This document shows positions 35,654 through 44,067 of a DNA stretch of 64,000 bases, piece after piece. The stretch comes from Streptomyces sp. WAC05374 (GTDB lineage Bacteria > Actinomycetota > Actinomycetes > Streptomycetales > Streptomycetaceae), in the NCBI RefSeq assembly GCF_004353505.1, contig NZ_SMNQ01000002.1:434001-498000 (forward strand). The letters are read 5' to 3'. Below the pieces are notes generated by a model. It saw nothing but the letters and a program-made list of their open reading frames with translations, was not told where the DNA came from and did not search any database. Within the stretch, counting starts at the first letter, position 1, and the number at the start of each line of letters is the position of its first letter. A program made the translations under genes and the position numbers.

Positions 35654-38600
35654 GCGTTCTCCCCCATTCGCGCCTGGATGCGCACGGCCTTGCCGGTGTC
35701 GAACCAGTCACCGAGCATCGTCATGATCTTCTTCAGCGACCACAGGGGCTGCGACGTGTCCGCCAGCGACACCGACTGCACCTGGTAGGAGAAGAAGTCC
35801 CAGGACCCCACGAGCACGAGCAGCCGTTCCGCTCGGGACAGCAGGACGTTCATACGGCCGACGTCGTCGAGGAATCCGAGGCCGCTGCCGATGTCCTTCT
35901 CGTTGTTGCGTACGAGGCTGATGGCCACGACGTCGGCCTGGTTGCCCTGGAACGAGTCCACCGTGTGCGTCGGGAAGCGGTTGCCGTCGGCCGGGTCCGC
36001 CTTGAGGCCCAGTTGTACGTCCAGCCCCTCCGGAAGCCTCACCCTGCGCAACTGCTCACTCAGCAGACTTACTTGGCGGGCGTAGGGAGCCAGCACCGCG
36101 AGTTTGCCCTGGCACCCCCCGGCGGGGCCCAGGTCACGCAGGAAGGCGGCGAGGGCGCGGGCCTCCATGAGGTTGGTGTATGGCGACTGCCCGCTCTCCG
36201 GCCCCTGCTCGCGGGCCCGTGGCTCGTGGCGGCACCAGGGGACGTCGAGCCACACCACGGCACGGTCCTGGATGCCCTCGGGGGAGGAGAACCCGTGCCG
36301 GACCCGGGCGATCGGCCGGCCCTGCTCGTCCAGCGTGCGGTTGATCAGCCGGCCGCCGTAGTACGCCTCCGAGATCAGCCGGCCGATGTCCGGGTGCATG
36401 CGGTGCTGGCCGATCAACTGGCCGGCGGACGCGCCCGTCGCCTCCCTCTCCGTGACCAGCCGGTCGGCACCGGCGGCCACCGCGCAGTACTCGTACAGCC
36501 GGTGGAAGGTCTTGAGCCAGCCCTTCGCGAACTCCCTGAAATCCTCCCTCTTCGCGGGGCTCCGCTCGTCCCAGGAGTCCAGCCAGTCCTGGTCCAGCAG
36601 CCCGGCCGCCCTGGTCTTCAGACCCTTGAGGGTCCGCACGACGGGATCGAGCTTCTCGATGCCCTGCCGGTAGTCCTCGTAGCGGTAGGGGTCGAGCTGC
36701 TTGTGGTCCCCGATCAGCAGCCATCGGTGACCGGCCTGCAACGGCAGCGCCAGGTCGAAACCGTGGGCCTTGCCCGCTTCCTCGACGATGGACCAGTCGA
36801 ACGCCTGCCCGGCGGCGAGGGCGACGAGGTCGCTGGAACTGGTCGTGCAGTAGGTGAGGTTGGCCCCGCGCTTCACCAGTTCCACGAAATCGGTGGACCG
36901 CCGGCTGAGTTCTCCGGCCTCCTGCATCATGTTGATCTCGCCGACCATGGCCGTCGCGTCCTCGACCCACGCCGCCTGCGCCTCGCTGAGCGACGGCATC
37001 TGGCCGAGCTGCGCGATGCTGCGCTCCAGGACCTGCTTGGCCACCCCCTCGGCTCCGTCGGTCAGCGGCGCCGTACCGGGCTTGCGCGGGCCGCGGAGCC
37101 GGATCTCCAGCGGCCGCTGGCTGTCCGGGACGTCCTTGAACGCCTCTCCGACCTTGTTGCGCAGCACGTCGACCGCGCCGTGGGCCTGGGCCGTCACCAG
37201 GACCTGGACGACCGGGTCCTCGGCGAGGATCTCGCGCAGCAGCCAGGCGACGAGCGTCGTCTTCCCTGTACCCGGAGGACCTTGCAGTGTGTAGATGGGC
37301 CGTACGCGCAGGATGTCCTCGATGCTGGCCCGCTTGGGCTCGTCCACGAGGCCGTGGTCGAGCTCCACCGGCAGGTCGGACGCCCCGGTGTCCATGCGAA
37401 CGTGGCTGGGACTGGCCAGTGACCGCAGCAGGTAGCTGTGCTGGTCCAGCGCGTCGATGGCCTTCTTGCGGCGCTGGAACAGGCTGATCTGCCCCGGCAT
37501 GCCCGCGCTGCGCAGGAAACCCTCCTTGTCGATGCGCACCCGCCCCTTGCTCAGCCCGGGTCGGGTGAGCGTGACCTGGTGGGTCGCCTGGTCCATGGCG
37601 ACGACCTGCCAGACGTTGCCGTCCTCGTCCGCGTTGCGGTCCCGGGGAGGCAGCTTCAGCCGACTGCCGTCCTGCGGCCCGGACAGGATGACGTTGGACC
37701 GGTCGTTTCCCCGGACCTCCTTCTGGAGGAACTCGATCATGTCGACGCGGAAGGCGTCGAAGACGTCGTGCCCCTCCGGCCGCTCCCGCTCCGTCACCAC
37801 GGCGAACTCCTCGCCGTTGTCCACCCAGGGACCCTGGACGAGCTGGTACGGGAAGATCTGGGAGTCCAGCAGCAGCAGTTCGATCTGATTGCTCACCCGG
37901 ACGAAGTCGTGGAAGCGGGTCAGCTCCTCGGAGATCTGGCCGCTGCGGTCGATCTTCGGGAGCACGGGCTCCCACGACGTGGCGTTCTGGAAGATCGTGC
38001 GGTCGCGGTAGACCTCCTCGCGCGCGTACACGAAGACGCGTCCCGGGGGCAGTTCGCGCACGCTGTCATCGCCCTCGCTGTACAGCAGGGGCTGACCGGT
38101 GCGGCAGTCGGCGATCTGCCAGGTGTAGACGCCGTCCTTCTGCCGGTACGCGGTGATCTTCAGCGAGAGCCGGCCGCCGACGAGGATGAAGTACTTCCTG
38201 CCCGGCACCGCGTACAGCAGCGCGTTCTGGAGGTCCTGGCGGACGAATTCGCACGCCTCCTTGCGGTGGGCCGGGTCGCCGGGCACGAAGGTGCCCATGG
38301 CGCCGAGTTTGAGGTGCTCGCGCAGGCCCCGCTCCATCAGGTGGTCGATGAACTCGGGCTTGCGGAGATCGAGCGCCACGATGTACTGGACGGCCTCCTG
38401 CTCGATGCGCAGCGGGTTGGCCAGCGAACGGGCGATGTCCTGGACGCGGTTGATGATGTCGTACGGGGTGGTGAGCCGCTCCAGCGGATCCTGCGCCACC
38501 AGGTCGAGCAGCAGTTTGCGTTCGGCCTCGGTCAGTTCGTGGATGGAGGTCTCGATGGCCTTGAGGACGCGCTGGTGGCGCTGGGGCTGGGCGTTGCCTG

Positions 38601-39294
38601 TGTACCGCTCGAGGTCCAGCAGCAGACGGGCGCACAGGATGCCGAAGGCGAACCAGTCGTCGTCCTGGCGCCACGCGGAGAGGCCCTCAGTGGCCCGCTC
38701 GGGCGGGACGGGCCAGCCGTCCGGCGGCTGGGAGCCGACCGGTCGGCCCAGCTTGACGGACCATTCGAACCCGCCGAGGCGCAGCGACTCGGGTCCGGCG
38801 TCCTCGGCGAAGAACAGGGAGTCGACGTCCACTCCCCGGTGCAGGACCTGCCGTTCGTGCAGGAGGTGCAGCCCCGTGGCGACCCGTGCCAGTCCCAGCC
38901 ACATCTGTTCCCGTGCGGCGGTGCCTCGGCTGGAGAGCCACGAGTAGCGACTGGGGCGGCGCAGGGCGTCGGCGACCCGCTCGTAACCGGGTGCTTCGAG
39001 GACCATCACGAAGCAGTGGTGCTCGCGGTCGAGGCCCGCGTCCTTGAGCACCACCAGCGCCTCGTCCGAACGCGGGCTGCTGGCGACCTTGTAGAGGGTC
39101 CGCAGTTCCTGGTCCCACAGGGCTCGTTGCACCCGGTCCGGGTGGTCCCCCTCGTAGGTCCAGGTCTTGACCATGTAGGTGTAGCCCTCGCTGAAGGCCT
39201 CCCAGATCTGGGACTCGCCTTCCCCGCGTCTCGGACCGTCCGTGAGCTCGTACCTGTTCCTTAAGAGAGAGGTTCCGACAGCGGGTGCGCTCAT
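35650..39294 (-). CDS. Kinase-like domain fused to UPF1-type SF1 helicase, Mokosh type I-like (MkoA-type)
   Basis: A 1214-residue protein; ATG 39294 is set by AAGGTGGAG just upstream. Residues about 20-270 are a Ser/Thr-kinase fold (MVKTW Lys, HRGVDVDSLFF at 152, LGGFEWS at 173, a helical C-lobe), but the HRD Asp and DFG Asp are both Gly. From about 640 on there is a COG1112/UPF1 SF1B helicase: Walker A GPPGTGKTT (Lys678), motif II VEEAGKA (Glu838-839), LLIGDHKQLDPY, QHRMHP (963-968), TVDSFQGNQADVVAISLV and RMNVLLSRAE. A kinase plus UPF1-like helicase next to a PLD protein is the type I Mokosh anti-phage architecture. First gene of a two-gene operon. Base use looks less GC-saturated than neighbours. 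Confidence 0.85.
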   Translation of the reverse strand: MSAPAVGTSLLRNRYELTDGPRRGEGESQIWEAFSEGYTYMVKTWTYEGDHPDRVQRALWDQELRTLYKVASSPRSDEALVVLKDAGLDREHHCFVMVLEAPGYERVADALRRPSRYSWLSSRGTAAREQMWLGLARVATGLHLLHERQVLHRGVDVDSLFFAEDAGPESLRLGGFEWSVKLGRPVGSQPPDGWPVPPERATEGLSAWRQDDDWFAFGILCARLLLDLERYTGNAQPQRHQRVLKAIETSIHELTEAERKLLLDLVAQDPLERLTTPYDIINRVQDIARSLANPLRIEQEAVQYIVALDLRKPEFIDHLMERGLREHLKLGAMGTFVPGDPAHRKEACEFVRQDLQNALLYAVPGRKYFILVGGRLSLKITAYRQKDGVYTWQIADCRTGQPLLYSEGDDSVRELPPGRVFVYAREEVYRDRTIFQNATSWEPVLPKIDRSGQISEELTRFHDFVRVSNQIELLLLDSQIFPYQLVQGPWVDNGEEFAVVTERERPEGHDVFDAFRVDMIEFLQKEVRGNDRSNVILSGPQDGSRLKLPPRDRNADEDGNVWQVVAMDQATHQVTLTRPGLSKGRVRIDKEGFLRSAGMPGQISLFQRRKKAIDALDQHSYLLRSLASPSHVRMDTGASDLPVELDHGLVDEPKRASIEDILRVRPIYTLQGPPGTGKTTLVAWLLREILAEDPVVQVLVTAQAHGAVDVLRNKVGEAFKDVPDSQRPLEIRLRGPRKPGTAPLTDGAEGVAKQVLERSIAQLGQMPSLSEAQAAWVEDATAMVGEINMMQEAGELSRRSTDFVELVKRGANLTYCTTSSSDLVALAAGQAFDWSIVEEAGKAHGFDLALPLQAGHRWLLIGDHKQLDPYRYEDYRQGIEKLDPVVRTLKGLKTRAAGLLDQDWLDSWDERSPAKREDFREFAKGWLKTFHRLYEYCAVAAGADRLVTEREATGASAGQLIGQHRMHPDIGRLISEAYYGGRLINRTLDEQGRPIARVRHGFSSPEGIQDRAVVWLDVPWCRHEPRAREQGPESGQSPYTNLMEARALAAFLRDLGPAGGCQGKLAVLAPYARQVSLLSEQLRRVRLPEGLDVQLGLKADPADGNRFPTHTVDSFQGNQADVVAISLVRNNEKDIGSGLGFLDDVGRMNVLLSRAERLLVLVGSWDFFSYQVQSVSLADTSQPLWSLKKIMTMLGDWFDTGKAVRIQARMGENA

Positions 39295-39422
39295 AGGCTC
39301 CACCTTCAGCACGAGGACATGCGGATGCCCGGCTCGCAGTCATGGGCAGGACATCGCGCGGAGTAAATGTGATCCTACTCACTCGGATTGAGCCATGGAT
39401 GCCGTTCGGAATCACCCGTCCG

Positions 39423-40604
39423 TCACGCCGACAGTTCGCGTTCCAGGGGGGTGCGGAAGCGGGGGGTGACGCGGGTGGGGGCGAGCCAGGTGTGGAGGCG
39501 GGCGGCTTCCGTCTCGATGGCGGTGAGGGCCTCGCGGCCCGGGTCGGGGTCGAGCAGGCGCCAGACCGGTTCGCCGCCGGGGCGCTGGGCCCAGCCTCCG
39601 ATGACGCGGCCGTTCCACCAGACGGTGGGGCCGATGTTGCCGCTGCGGTCGAAGAGGAGGGCGCGGTGGGCGGGCGGGAGGTACCAGTCGCGGTCGCGCC
39701 AGCCCATGGGCGTGGGGTCGAGGGCGGGCAGGAGGGCCGCCCAGGGCGCCGGGGGGTCGGTGGGGGCCGTGTCGTCGGGCAGGACGTGTCCGGTGGTGCC
39801 GTCGTCGAGGGCGACCGGCACGGCGTCGACGTCCCTGAGCGCCTGGCGCACGTCGGTGACCTTCCAGCCCGTCCACCACTTCAGGTCCGCCTCGGTCGCC
39901 GGGCCGTGGGAGGCGAGCCAGGCGCGGGTGAGCGTGGCGCGGGCCTCGGCGGGCGGGAGGTCGGGCAGGTCCGGGGCGATCGCCCAGCGGAACTGGCTGG
40001 AGGTCCAGGAGCCGAGCGGGCGGCCGCGGACGACACGGGCCTCGGTGCCGAGCAGGCGCAGCACCCGGGTGGACACGGTCTGGCGCTGCTCGTAGCCGGT
40101 GCCGGGGGCGTAGGTGAACCGCTCGCGCAGCCGGGGCTCGTCCTGGGCCAGTTCGGCGGCGGTGGCCTCGCCCCGCCGCGCCAGGGCGTCGAGGGTCGAC
40201 TTCTCGACATCCGCGAGCCACGCCTCGTCGAGTGCGCTGCCCGCCTTCAACTGCTTGACGAACAGTGCCCGTTCACGGGCCGCGACGGCATGCGTGGTGG
40301 AGGACTGGACAACCGGCGCGAGGGCGGCCGGGACAACGAAGACGGTGTGGCGCATGCCGTGCATCCGGATCAGGGTGCGGTCCTCGTACAGGGCGCGTTC
40401 CATGGCGGCCACCGGTCCGGCCGGGTCCGCGAGGCGGGCCCCCGCGGCGAGGTGGACCGTGGCGGGGTCGGTGCCGTGCAGGGCGGTGAGCGAGGCCGCG
40501 ACCTGCTCGACCGTGCCGGCGCGGGCCGCCGGTGCCAGGTGGTGGCGTACGCCGATGCGGCGGCGGCGTTCTTCGTCGGTCAGGGGAAGGCGGGAGCTTG
40601 CCAT
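39423..40604 (-). CDS. Winged-helix DNA-binding protein, HTH_42 family (AlkZ/AlkX-related)
   Basis: A 393-residue protein of the HTH_42 group, which contains the AlkZ interstrand-crosslink DNA glycosylases and relatives of unknown activity. Typical blocks are TALHGTDPATVHLAAGAR, MHGMRHTVFVVPAALAPVV, RGEATAAELAQDEPRLRERF, LGSWTSSQFRWA, TRAWLASHGPATEADLKWW and LFDRSGNIGPTVWWNGRVIG. Glycosylase activity in AlkZ depends on a QxQ/QxD motif that I could not identify with confidence here, so the biochemical role stays open. Start ATG 40604 is only 16 bp from the divergent gene. Confidence 0.82.
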   Translation of the reverse strand: MASSRLPLTDEERRRRIGVRHHLAPAARAGTVEQVAASLTALHGTDPATVHLAAGARLADPAGPVAAMERALYEDRTLIRMHGMRHTVFVVPAALAPVVQSSTTHAVAARERALFVKQLKAGSALDEAWLADVEKSTLDALARRGEATAAELAQDEPRLRERFTYAPGTGYEQRQTVSTRVLRLLGTEARVVRGRPLGSWTSSQFRWAIAPDLPDLPPAEARATLTRAWLASHGPATEADLKWWTGWKVTDVRQALRDVDAVPVALDDGTTGHVLPDDTAPTDPPAPWAALLPALDPTPMGWRDRDWYLPPAHRALLFDRSGNIGPTVWWNGRVIGGWAQRPGGEPVWRLLDPDPGREALTAIETEAARLHTWLAPTRVTPRFRTPLERELSA

Positions 40605-40620
40605 GGTCTAGAACTTAGCC
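40605..40620. promoter_or_regulatory. 16-bp divergent start region, probable leaderless starts
   Basis: Only 16 bp separate two divergent ATG codons. On the plus strand TAGAAC (40609-40614) sits 6 bp before ATG 40621, and on the minus strand TAAGTT/TAGACC-like hexamers sit at similar distance. There is no Shine-Dalgarno sequence on either side, so both messages may begin at the start codon. Confidence 0.45.
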
Positions 40621-42240
40621 ATGGACACGGTGATGTGTGACGGGGAACGGATCGGCTTCGTGGCGCGGGAGCCCGGCGGCGCGGGCGGTGCGACCGTGGT
40701 GGTGCTGCACGGGGCGGGGAACGGCTGCGCCGAGCGGCTGGTCCCGGTGCTGGACGAGTTCGCGGGGCGGGGCTTCCGGGTGGTCGCGCCGGACTTCTCC
40801 GGTCATGGCCGAAGCAGCGGTGAGCTGGACGAGCTGAGCCTGGAGCGGCGGTTCCTCCAGGCGCGGGCGGTCATCGGCAGGGCGGTGCCGGAGGGCGACG
40901 AGCTGGTCCTGGTGGGCTTCAGCATGAGCGGCCAGACCGTGGCCGACCTGGTCGGCCACTACGGCGGCCGGGTGAGGGCGATCGGGCTGTGCGCTCCGGC
41001 CGTGTACGCCCGCGAGGCGTGGGGGGTGCGGTTCGGGCACGGGTTCACGGAGATCATCCGGCGTGAGGACGGCTGGCGGGACTCGGCCGCGCTCGAGTCG
41101 CTGCGGGGGTACGCGGGTACGGCGGTGCTGGCCGTGCCCGGCGACGACGACGTGATCCCGCCGGACGTCACCGAGGCCGTCGAGGACGCGCTCACCGCCC
41201 GGTCCCAACTGCGGCGGCTCGACTTCGAGCGGGCGGGCCACCGGCTGGGGGTGTGGTTCGTGACGGAGGCGGACGACCGGCGGCGGTTCGTGGACGCGGT
41301 GCTGGCGCCGCCGCGGACCGAGGAGTGGGTGGAGAAGTCGCTGCCGGGCGACGAGCGTGTGAGGTCGGCGCGGTGGCTGACCGGCGGCTGGACCTCGCAG
41401 ATGCGGGTGCTGCGCACGGAAGGGGCGGACGGCGGCCGGGAGGTCGTGCTGCGCTCGTTCGTCAAGCCGTTCTACCGCAGGCACGCGCCGGGGCTGCTGG
41501 CGCGGGAGGCGGAGGTGCTCGGCCTGCTGGCCGGCTCGGGGATACCGGTGCCCCAGTGCCTGGCCGTGGACGCCACCGGCGAGTTCTGTGACGCGCCCTC
41601 CCTGCTGATGACCCGGCTGCCCGGGGACGTACGGGTCGACGAGGCCGACCTGGACGCGCGCGTCGAGCTGCTGGCGGAGCTGCTGGTGCGCATCCACGGC
41701 GTGAGGGTGCCGCCGGACGCGCGCCCGCGCCCGTACCAGGCGTGGACGTCGCCGGAGCGGGTGAGGGTGCCCGCGGACACCCGGCGCCCCGAGCTGTGGG
41801 CACGGGCGGTGGAGGTGATCGGCCGGGAGGCACCGGCGTACGAAGGGTGCTTCCTGCACCGGGACTTCCACCCGGGCAACGTGCTGTTCACGGGTGCCGG
41901 TGAGGGGCTGCGGCCGAGCGGCGTGGTCGACTGGGTGGAGACCTCCTGGGGGCCGGCGGACCTGGATGTGGCGCACTGCTCGACGGCGCTGGCGCTGCTG
42001 TACGGGGTGGAGCGGGGGCTGCGGTTCGCCGGGCGGTACGCCGCGCACGGCGGCGTGCTGTCCGGTGACCCGGAGGCGCGGACGTACTGGCGGCTCCTGG
42101 ACGCGCTGGCCTTCGCCCCGGACGCGGAGAAGGTCGCCGGGCCCTGGCGGGAGCTGGGGCGCACGGATCTGACGCGGCAGGTGCTCCCGGCCCGGCTCGA
42201 GGCGTACGTGGGCGCGGTGCTGGACGGAGCCGGGGCGTAG
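40621..42240 (+). CDS. Alpha/beta hydrolase fused to aminoglycoside-phosphotransferase-like kinase
   Basis: A 539-residue two-domain protein. Residues 1-230 are an alpha/beta hydrolase: oxyanion region VVVLHGAGNG, nucleophile elbow GFSMSGQT (Ser about 102), Asp in PGDDDVIPP and His in ERAGHRLG. Residues about 235-539 are an APH/choline-kinase fold: ATP-binding VVLRSFVKPFYR (Lys), catalytic LHRDFHPGNVLF (Asp about 417, Asn) and the Mg site VVDWVETSWGPADLD. Both catalytic sets look complete. Such a fusion could hydrolyse and phosphorylate the same small molecule; substrate unknown. Clean fusion in one frame with no stop or shift. Confidence 0.85.
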   Translation: MDTVMCDGERIGFVAREPGGAGGATVVVLHGAGNGCAERLVPVLDEFAGRGFRVVAPDFSGHGRSSGELDELSLERRFLQARAVIGRAVPEGDELVLVGFSMSGQTVADLVGHYGGRVRAIGLCAPAVYAREAWGVRFGHGFTEIIRREDGWRDSAALESLRGYAGTAVLAVPGDDDVIPPDVTEAVEDALTARSQLRRLDFERAGHRLGVWFVTEADDRRRFVDAVLAPPRTEEWVEKSLPGDERVRSARWLTGGWTSQMRVLRTEGADGGREVVLRSFVKPFYRRHAPGLLAREAEVLGLLAGSGIPVPQCLAVDATGEFCDAPSLLMTRLPGDVRVDEADLDARVELLAELLVRIHGVRVPPDARPRPYQAWTSPERVRVPADTRRPELWARAVEVIGREAPAYEGCFLHRDFHPGNVLFTGAGEGLRPSGVVDWVETSWGPADLDVAHCSTALALLYGVERGLRFAGRYAAHGGVLSGDPEARTYWRLLDALAFAPDAEKVAGPWRELGRTDLTRQVLPARLEAYVGAVLDGAGA

Positions 42241-42242
42241 AG

Positions 42243-42289
42243 GTCCCGTGCCCGCCGTCCCCGCGGGGCGGTGGCGGCGGGCACGGGAC
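42243..42289 (+). terminator. Hairpin terminator
   Basis: Perfect 15-nt arms (GTCCCGTGCCCGCCG and complement) around a GC-rich 17-nt loop, starting 2 bp after the fusion gene stop. It also faces the convergent gene ending at 42341. Confidence 0.8.
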
Positions 42290-42340
42290 GGTGCTCCACG
42301 GGCGGATCAGCGGGCGCCGCGCGACAGCGGGCGCCGTGGA

Positions 42341-42616
42341 TCAGCGGCTGCTGTGGATCAGCGCCCGGACCATCCGGCACGTGGTGTCGGACGGCGGGTG
42401 GATGCCGATGCGCTCCGCCGTGTCCCGTATCGTCTCGTCGTCGGCCTTGGACGGGTGGTAGACGCCCGAGTCGAGCAGGGCGATGGCCAGCCGCATCGCC
42501 TTCAGGCGGCGGTTGTGGGACACGTACCACTCGCGGGGCCGGCCCGCCGGCAGTGGCTTCTTCAGCAGGGGTTTCCAGGGTTCGAGGGGCAGTGTCGTGA
42601 GTGCGGCAACGGCCAT
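42341..42616 (-). CDS. Small basic conserved hypothetical protein
   Basis: A 91-residue soluble protein from ATG 42616, preceded by GGAGG 6 bp upstream. It contains REWYVSHNRRLKAMRLAIAL, LDSGVYHPSKADDETIRDTA and TCRMVRALIHSSR. The mix of basic residues and short helices is compatible with a nucleic-acid-binding role but no domain is recognised. A longer in-frame start exists at 42715 without a good ribosome binding site. Confidence 0.7.
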   Translation of the reverse strand: MAVAALTTLPLEPWKPLLKKPLPAGRPREWYVSHNRRLKAMRLAIALLDSGVYHPSKADDETIRDTAERIGIHPPSDTTCRMVRALIHSSR

Positions 42617-42750
42617 CGGCGACCTCCTGGTACGCGGTGTGGGGACCCTCCCCCGGGCCCTCACGAACTCCCTCGATTTTACTGCCGCCCACTGACAATC
42701 GGCCCTGGCCAGCACCGCTTTGAGCCGCCACTGGGAGTACCGTGGCGGGC

Positions 42751-43113
42751 ATGGAGATCTGGATCAATCCCGCGTGTTCCAAGTGCCGTGGCGCACTGAA
42801 GCTGCTCGACGAGGAGGGGGCGGAGTACACCGTCCGCCGGTACCTGGAGGACGTGCCGTCCGCCGACGAGATCCGGGACGTGCTGGCCCGCCTCGAGCTG
42901 GAACCGTGGGACATCACCCGTACCCAGGAGCAGGCGGCGAAGGAGCTGGGGCTGAAGGACTGGCCGCGCGAGGCCGGTTCACGCGAACGCTGGATCACGG
43001 CCCTGGTGGAGCACCCCAAGCTGATCCAGCGCCCCATCATCACCGCCGACGACGGTACGGCGGTGGTGGCCAGGACGGACGAGGCGGTGCGGGACGCGCT
43101 CGGCCGGTCGTGA
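42751..43113 (+). CDS. ArsC/Spx-family thioredoxin-fold protein (arsenate-reductase-like)
   Basis: A 120-residue thioredoxin-fold protein. The active-site loop is WINPACSKCRGALKLLDEEG, a CxxC variant of the ArsC NPxCSKS motif, and LIQRPIITADDG is the typical cis-Pro (RPI) region. The family includes glutaredoxin-dependent arsenate reductases and Spx-like proteins; with no ars genes nearby, arsenate reduction is only possible, not shown. Start: ATG 42751, with GTG 42742 (three residues longer) as alternative. Confidence 0.85.
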   Translation: MEIWINPACSKCRGALKLLDEEGAEYTVRRYLEDVPSADEIRDVLARLELEPWDITRTQEQAAKELGLKDWPREAGSRERWITALVEHPKLIQRPIITADDGTAVVARTDEAVRDALGRS

Positions 43114-43238
43114 CGCGTGTGAATTCAGTTATCTCGAGGGGCAGTTGAGCGGAACCGGCTTGCTACTCGTACGTAGGGGCACACACGGAACCCATCCGGC
43201 CGTCATTCCCCCGTACGGCCGGGGACAGGAGCCCCCAC

Positions 43239-44030
43239 GTGTCACGCAAGAGGACGCTCAGCGGTAAGAAGAAGCTGGCCCTGCTCGTCGGCGCGGCCGC
43301 GATGGTCGGCGGCACGGCGATCGTGATGACCGGCACCAGCCAGGCGTCGGTGGCCTGCGACGGTCTGGCCACGGCGCTGAGCAACAACGAGAAGTTCATC
43401 GCCGGGCAGCAGGCCAGCCCGGACGCCCAGTCCGAGGCGCGGATCGCCAACCGGCAGGCCGTGATCGAACAGATCAAGCGCCAGCAGGCAGCCGCCGGGT
43501 GCGAGGTCGGCCAGGGCAGCGCCCAGGGCGGCGCGGGCGACGCCCAGGCGGGCGGCCAGGCACCCGGCGCGGGCAACGGCCAGGGCGCGGGCCAGGGCAA
43601 CGGCCAGGGTCAGGGCAACGGCAAGGGCCAGGGTCAGGCCAACGGCAACCAGGGCGCCGGGAACGGCCAGGGCGGCGCCGGCCAGGGCGAGGGTGCCGGA
43701 GAGGCCACCGCCCAGCCGCCGGCCGGGCAGGGCGGCCAGCAGGGTGGTCAGGAGGCCGGCCAGCAGGGCGGCGGCGCGGCCGGCGAGGTGGTCTGCGCCG
43801 GGTCGACCGTGACCCTCTCCGGCGAGGGCGGCGCCCCGGCCGCCTCCAGCAACCAGTTCCCGGTCGGCACCAAGCTGAAGGTGACCAACCTCGACAACAA
43901 CAAGTCCACGACCGTCGAGGTCACCTCCGTCTCGGGAAGCTGCGCCCTGCTCAACAACGCGGCCTTCGAGCAGGTGCGCGAGCCCGGCAAGTTCCTCATC
44001 CGCAAGGCCCGCATCGAGCGCGTCGGCTGA
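43239..44030 (+). CDS. Secreted protein with Gly/Gln/Asn-rich linker and beta-barrel-like C-terminal domain
   Basis: A 263-residue protein with a Sec signal (KKKLALLVGAAAMVGGTAIV, cleavage about TSQAS-VA). The mature N-terminal part (about 38-88) is helical and bounded by two Cys (VACDGL and AAGCEV). A linker of about 100 residues consists almost only of G, Q, N, A (GQGNGQGQGNGKGQGQ type). The C-terminal 75 residues contain two more Cys and VGTKLKVTNLDNNKSTTVEV, like the double-psi beta-barrel of RlpA/expansin proteins. This suggests a cell-wall-associated role, by inference. GTG 43239 follows ACAGGAG. Same architecture as the gene at 50643. Confidence 0.8.
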   Translation: MSRKRTLSGKKKLALLVGAAAMVGGTAIVMTGTSQASVACDGLATALSNNEKFIAGQQASPDAQSEARIANRQAVIEQIKRQQAAAGCEVGQGSAQGGAGDAQAGGQAPGAGNGQGAGQGNGQGQGNGKGQGQANGNQGAGNGQGGAGQGEGAGEATAQPPAGQGGQQGGQEAGQQGGGAAGEVVCAGSTVTLSGEGGAPAASSNQFPVGTKLKVTNLDNNKSTTVEVTSVSGSCALLNNAAFEQVREPGKFLIRKARIERVG

Positions 44031-44067
44031 CGCCCGGGCCGGGCACCCCAGGGACAGGAGGCGCGGT

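Noticed and set aside
35650..39294. Ordinary eukaryotic-like Ser/Thr kinase (Pkn) assignment
   Set aside because: No extracellular part or membrane helix, catalytic HRD and DFG Asp missing, and the protein continues into a helicase; a sensor kinase call would mislead.
42751..43113. Arsenic resistance gene
   Set aside because: ArsC-like fold only; no arsB, arsR or other ars gene nearby and the active-site Ser is a Cys.
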